NCBI GenBank assembly: GCA_964503885.1
Contig: CAZDCD010000022.1
Span: 12,543-76,542, forward strand
From: CAZDCD01 sp964503885
Lineage (GTDB): Bacteria; Bacteroidota; Bacteroidia; Bacteroidales; UBA10428
Reading direction: 5' to 3'
Length of the DNA: 64,000 nucleotides
Numbering within the stretch: position 1 is the first letter of the stretch; each line of letters begins with the position of its first letter. Below, in pieces: positions 61,962-64,000 of the stretch. The position numbers and the translations under genes were made by a program. The notes beneath the pieces are model-generated. The model had not been told where the DNA came from. It saw only the letters and a program-made list of their open reading frames with translations, and did no database searches.

Positions 61962-63476
61962 ATGTTACGAAACTGCTTTCTTCCGGGCCTGCTGCTCATC
62001 TTGCTATATGCAACCGGCTTATCACAGAATACGGAAGTCGATTCTTCAGATTATGATAAAGTACTTACCCTCGACACGGTGATCCGGCTTCCGGAACGGC
62101 CTGCCGATACGATTCCTTTCATGCAGGAAGGCGGAGTGGACACCTCTGAATATATTCCGAATGACCCGGGGTACAACCTGCTTATTGCCTCATACCGCGG
62201 ATATGCCGGGGAAGTAATGCGGCTGCTGAACAGCGGCGCCGACGTAAATGCCGCCACAAGCGAAGGGATTACACCCCTTATGTATGCTGTTGAGGGCGGC
62301 TACCTTGATGTGGTGGAGGTGCTTGTTGAACACCATGCCGACATCGATAAACGTCCGAATAACGGCATCACCGCACTGATAAGCGCGGTGCAAAACAATT
62401 ATATCGATATTGCGGAATACCTTATCCGCCATGGCGCAGATATTGATAAAGCCGATAATGATGATATCACACCGCTGATGGTGGCCATAGCCAGCGCAAA
62501 TTTTGTAATTGCCGATCTGCTCCTATACTATGGCGCTGATTTTACCCTTCGAGACCAGTCCGGCACCGATGCGCTTATCCTTTCTTCGTTCATGGGTTTC
62601 CTGGATATTTCGGGAGAGCTGATCGGAAACGGCGCCGATGTGAATTCTGCAGATAATGAAGGATTTACACCTTTGCATGTGGCCGTGCAGAATGGGTTCA
62701 TTGAAATGGTTGAATTACTGCTCGACAGCGGGGCCAACATTAATGCCAGGAATATTTACAACTACACACCCCTTGCCATAGCCGTTGTATATAACGATAA
62801 AGAAATGACGGAGTTCCTTATCTCAAGGGGAGCAACGGTGAACAGCCGCATCAATTGTTCGCAGACACCCTATGACCTTGCCCGGAAAAACAAAAACGAC
62901 TCGATGACCATGCTTCTCCGGCAGAAAGGGGCACACATGACCATCTGGCCGACTTTTAGCCAGGTAAGCATGGGACCGGATGCGCTCTGGAACGCAGATG
63001 ATTTTCTGACGGGACTGTCTCTTGGCCTGGCGGACTCAAAATACAATCTCGACCTCTATGCGGGTTATTGGTTCAGGCCTTTCGCCACCAGGGTGCTCGA
63101 ACAGGAAAATACCGCTGTGTATTACCAGTTTCGTGAACGGAGAGCGGCCTTCTCGATCGGTGCGGATAAGAAGTTCTTGCTCATACGAACAGGCATATCG
63201 GACAAATGGGGAATTCTTGCGGGTGTCAGGGAATCTTTTACATACGGAAGCTACAGGGGAACGGCCGACAAGCCGGGCGGGAAATTCCTTGTTGTGCCCA
63301 GGGCCGGGCTGTACTGGCAAAATTCCGGTATAGCAGCACGAGTGACCTATGAAAGAATGAATCTGGACCTGTATTCATTCCAGAAGGGATGGATCTGTTT
63401 TTCTTTCCTGATGCTGTTCAACCGCAGATCGGCAGGCTACCATCCCAAATACATATCGTGGTTTAACTTAAGCTGA
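61962..63476 (+). CDS. Exported ankyrin-repeat protein with a beta-rich C-terminal domain
   Basis: A 504-residue protein from ATG 61962 (a TTG 33 bp earlier would precede the signal peptide CFLPGLLLILLYATGLS with 11 extra residues). Eight ankyrin repeats follow (for example GITPLMYAVEGGYLDVVEVL, GFTPLHVAVQNGFIEMVELL). The last ~160 residues are aromatic-rich and strand-like (DLYAGYWFRPFATRVLEQE, GLYWQNSGIAARVTYERM) with a Phe-rich end, resembling a small outer-membrane barrel. Ankyrin repeats would then lie in the periplasm and bind proteins. It is 5 bp upstream of a lipoprotein gene and forms an operon with it. Confidence 0.78.
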   Translation: MLRNCFLPGLLLILLYATGLSQNTEVDSSDYDKVLTLDTVIRLPERPADTIPFMQEGGVDTSEYIPNDPGYNLLIASYRGYAGEVMRLLNSGADVNAATSEGITPLMYAVEGGYLDVVEVLVEHHADIDKRPNNGITALISAVQNNYIDIAEYLIRHGADIDKADNDDITPLMVAIASANFVIADLLLYYGADFTLRDQSGTDALILSSFMGFLDISGELIGNGADVNSADNEGFTPLHVAVQNGFIEMVELLLDSGANINARNIYNYTPLAIAVVYNDKEMTEFLISRGATVNSRINCSQTPYDLARKNKNDSMTMLLRQKGAHMTIWPTFSQVSMGPDALWNADDFLTGLSLGLADSKYNLDLYAGYWFRPFATRVLEQENTAVYYQFRERRAAFSIGADKKFLLIRTGISDKWGILAGVRESFTYGSYRGTADKPGGKFLVVPRAGLYWQNSGIAARVTYERMNLDLYSFQKGWICFSFLMLFNRRSAGYHPKYISWFNLS

Positions 63477-63481
63477 CAGAA

Positions 63482-63895
63482 ATGAAACTGATAATCATTG
63501 CCCTGTTGTTTATCATAATTTGCGGTTGTGAAGAAAAGATCTTTACCGGCAGTGTCGAATGCAGTAAATGCTATTCGGTAAAACCCGACAGTGCCGATAT
63601 TGCGGTATCGCTGACCTATAACGATACCTACGATACCATTCCGCTTGTAGTTTACCGGGACGAAGTGAATGACAACAATATTGAATATATAGATACAGCG
63701 TACGGGGGTACCTATTACCTGTATTCCCCTGTAAACCAGAAATATGCCGTTAAGGTGGAATATGCCGGCGCATCAAAAACAACATACGTGATCGATGCCA
63801 CCAAACTCACAAGAAAACGGGTTAGCGATGCCTGCGATGAGACCTGCTGGATCATAGAAGGCGGGGAGATCGATGCGAGGCTGAAGTTTGAGTGA
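63482..63895 (+). CDS. Hypothetical lipoprotein
   Basis: A 137-residue protein with a lipoprotein signal (lipobox IICGC, Cys 16). The mature part is beta-strand rich with two Cys pairs (SVECSKCYSVKP and DACDETCWIIEG) that probably form disulfides or bind metal. No family is recognised. It starts 5 bp after the ankyrin gene and the two are likely partners at the envelope. Confidence 0.7.
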   Translation: MKLIIIALLFIIICGCEEKIFTGSVECSKCYSVKPDSADIAVSLTYNDTYDTIPLVVYRDEVNDNNIEYIDTAYGGTYYLYSPVNQKYAVKVEYAGASKTTYVIDATKLTRKRVSDACDETCWIIEGGEIDARLKFE

Positions 63896-63935
63896 TGATG
63901 CCATGCGGTATGCTATACTCGTAACATGAAAATAG

Positions 63936-63995
63936 TTATCGTACTACGATAATTAATTATCGTGATAAGATAATTCAATTATCGCGCCACGATAA
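63936..63995. promoter_or_regulatory. Array of three 17-bp palindromic operators
   Basis: TTATCGTACTACGATAA (63936-63952), TTATCGTGATAAGATAA (63957-63973) and TTATCGCGCCACGATAA (63979-63995) share TTATC...GATAA arms. Starts are 21 and 22 bp apart, so the sites lie on the same face of the helix. The array probably controls a gene just beyond the right edge. Confidence 0.75.
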
Positions 63996-64000
63996 AAAAT

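Overview
The window is a draft-genome scaffold, with two 100-N gaps, from a member of the Bacteroidota, probably class Bacteroidia. The evidence is a type IX secretion sorting domain, a TonB-dependent receptor with a carboxypeptidase-like regulatory domain, an HYC_CC_PP family protein, an extended Bacteroidota-type CusA, a GG-leader peptide of the Bacteroidota natural-product class, promoter-like TAnnTTTG elements and weak Shine-Dalgarno sites. No tRNA, rRNA, CRISPR array, transposase, integrase or phage gene was recognised.

Layout. (1) 0-2.4 kb: an MprF-like aminoacyl-phosphatidylglycerol synthase, cut by the left edge, and a DUF998 membrane protein. (2) 2.4-13.4 kb, minus strand: a compact isoprenoid and branched-chain acid block. 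Methylcrotonyl-CoA carboxylase beta, methylglutaconyl-CoA hydratase, carboxylase alpha and an acyl-CoA dehydrogenase are followed by isopentenyl-diphosphate isomerase type 2, class II HMG-CoA reductase, two GHMP kinases and diphosphomevalonate decarboxylase. No HMG-CoA synthase or lyase is present, so HMG-CoA from the leucine route could feed mevalonate directly. (3) 13.4-20.2 kb: two copies of a hairpin-rich intergenic repeat, a stand-alone NUMOD1-like protein beside an artefactual gap, an M16 peptidase and a TonB-dependent receptor. (4) 20.4-35.5 kb, all minus strand: a copper/silver resistance island with CusA, CusC-like TolC protein, CusB-DUF3347, a P-II protein, an AraC regulator carrying a metal-binding-like N-terminus, CopA with three Cys-rich metal-binding modules, two Met-rich periplasmic proteins and an HMA protein.

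(5) 35.8-39.1 kb: a partner-switching group (SpoIIE-type phosphatase, STAS protein, STAS/SpoIIAA-like protein) mixed with small membrane and secreted proteins. (6) 39.1-41.2 kb: a HAD phosphatase and homoserine dehydrogenase with a possible leader terminator. (7) 41.5-47.5 kb: the most unusual region. It holds an ECF-like sigma factor, a TPR-CHAT protease with a C-terminal membrane anchor (broken by the second gap), a 45-codon double-glycine leader peptide, an exact 80-bp tandem repeat, a transmembrane anti-sigma-like protein with a TPR domain, and a histidine kinase.

(8) 47.5-64 kb: housekeeping genes (mazG, SAM hydrolase, phoH, purC, pgl, zwf) interleaved with envelope genes (a propeller lipoprotein, a DUF362-T9SS protein, a LysM plus periplasmic-binding-fold protein, an SLC12-type permease and an ankyrin protein). 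Within it, a perfect 30-bp inverted repeat joins the purC 3' flank to the middle of the DUF362 gene and brackets the propeller gene. At the right edge are three 17-bp palindromic operators spaced two helical turns apart, belonging to a gene beyond the window.

The strongest candidates for undescribed biology are the sigma/anti-sigma/CHAT/GG-peptide locus, the 30-bp inverted repeat, and the coupling of leucine catabolism to the mevalonate pathway. All functional statements come from reading motifs; no database search was run.
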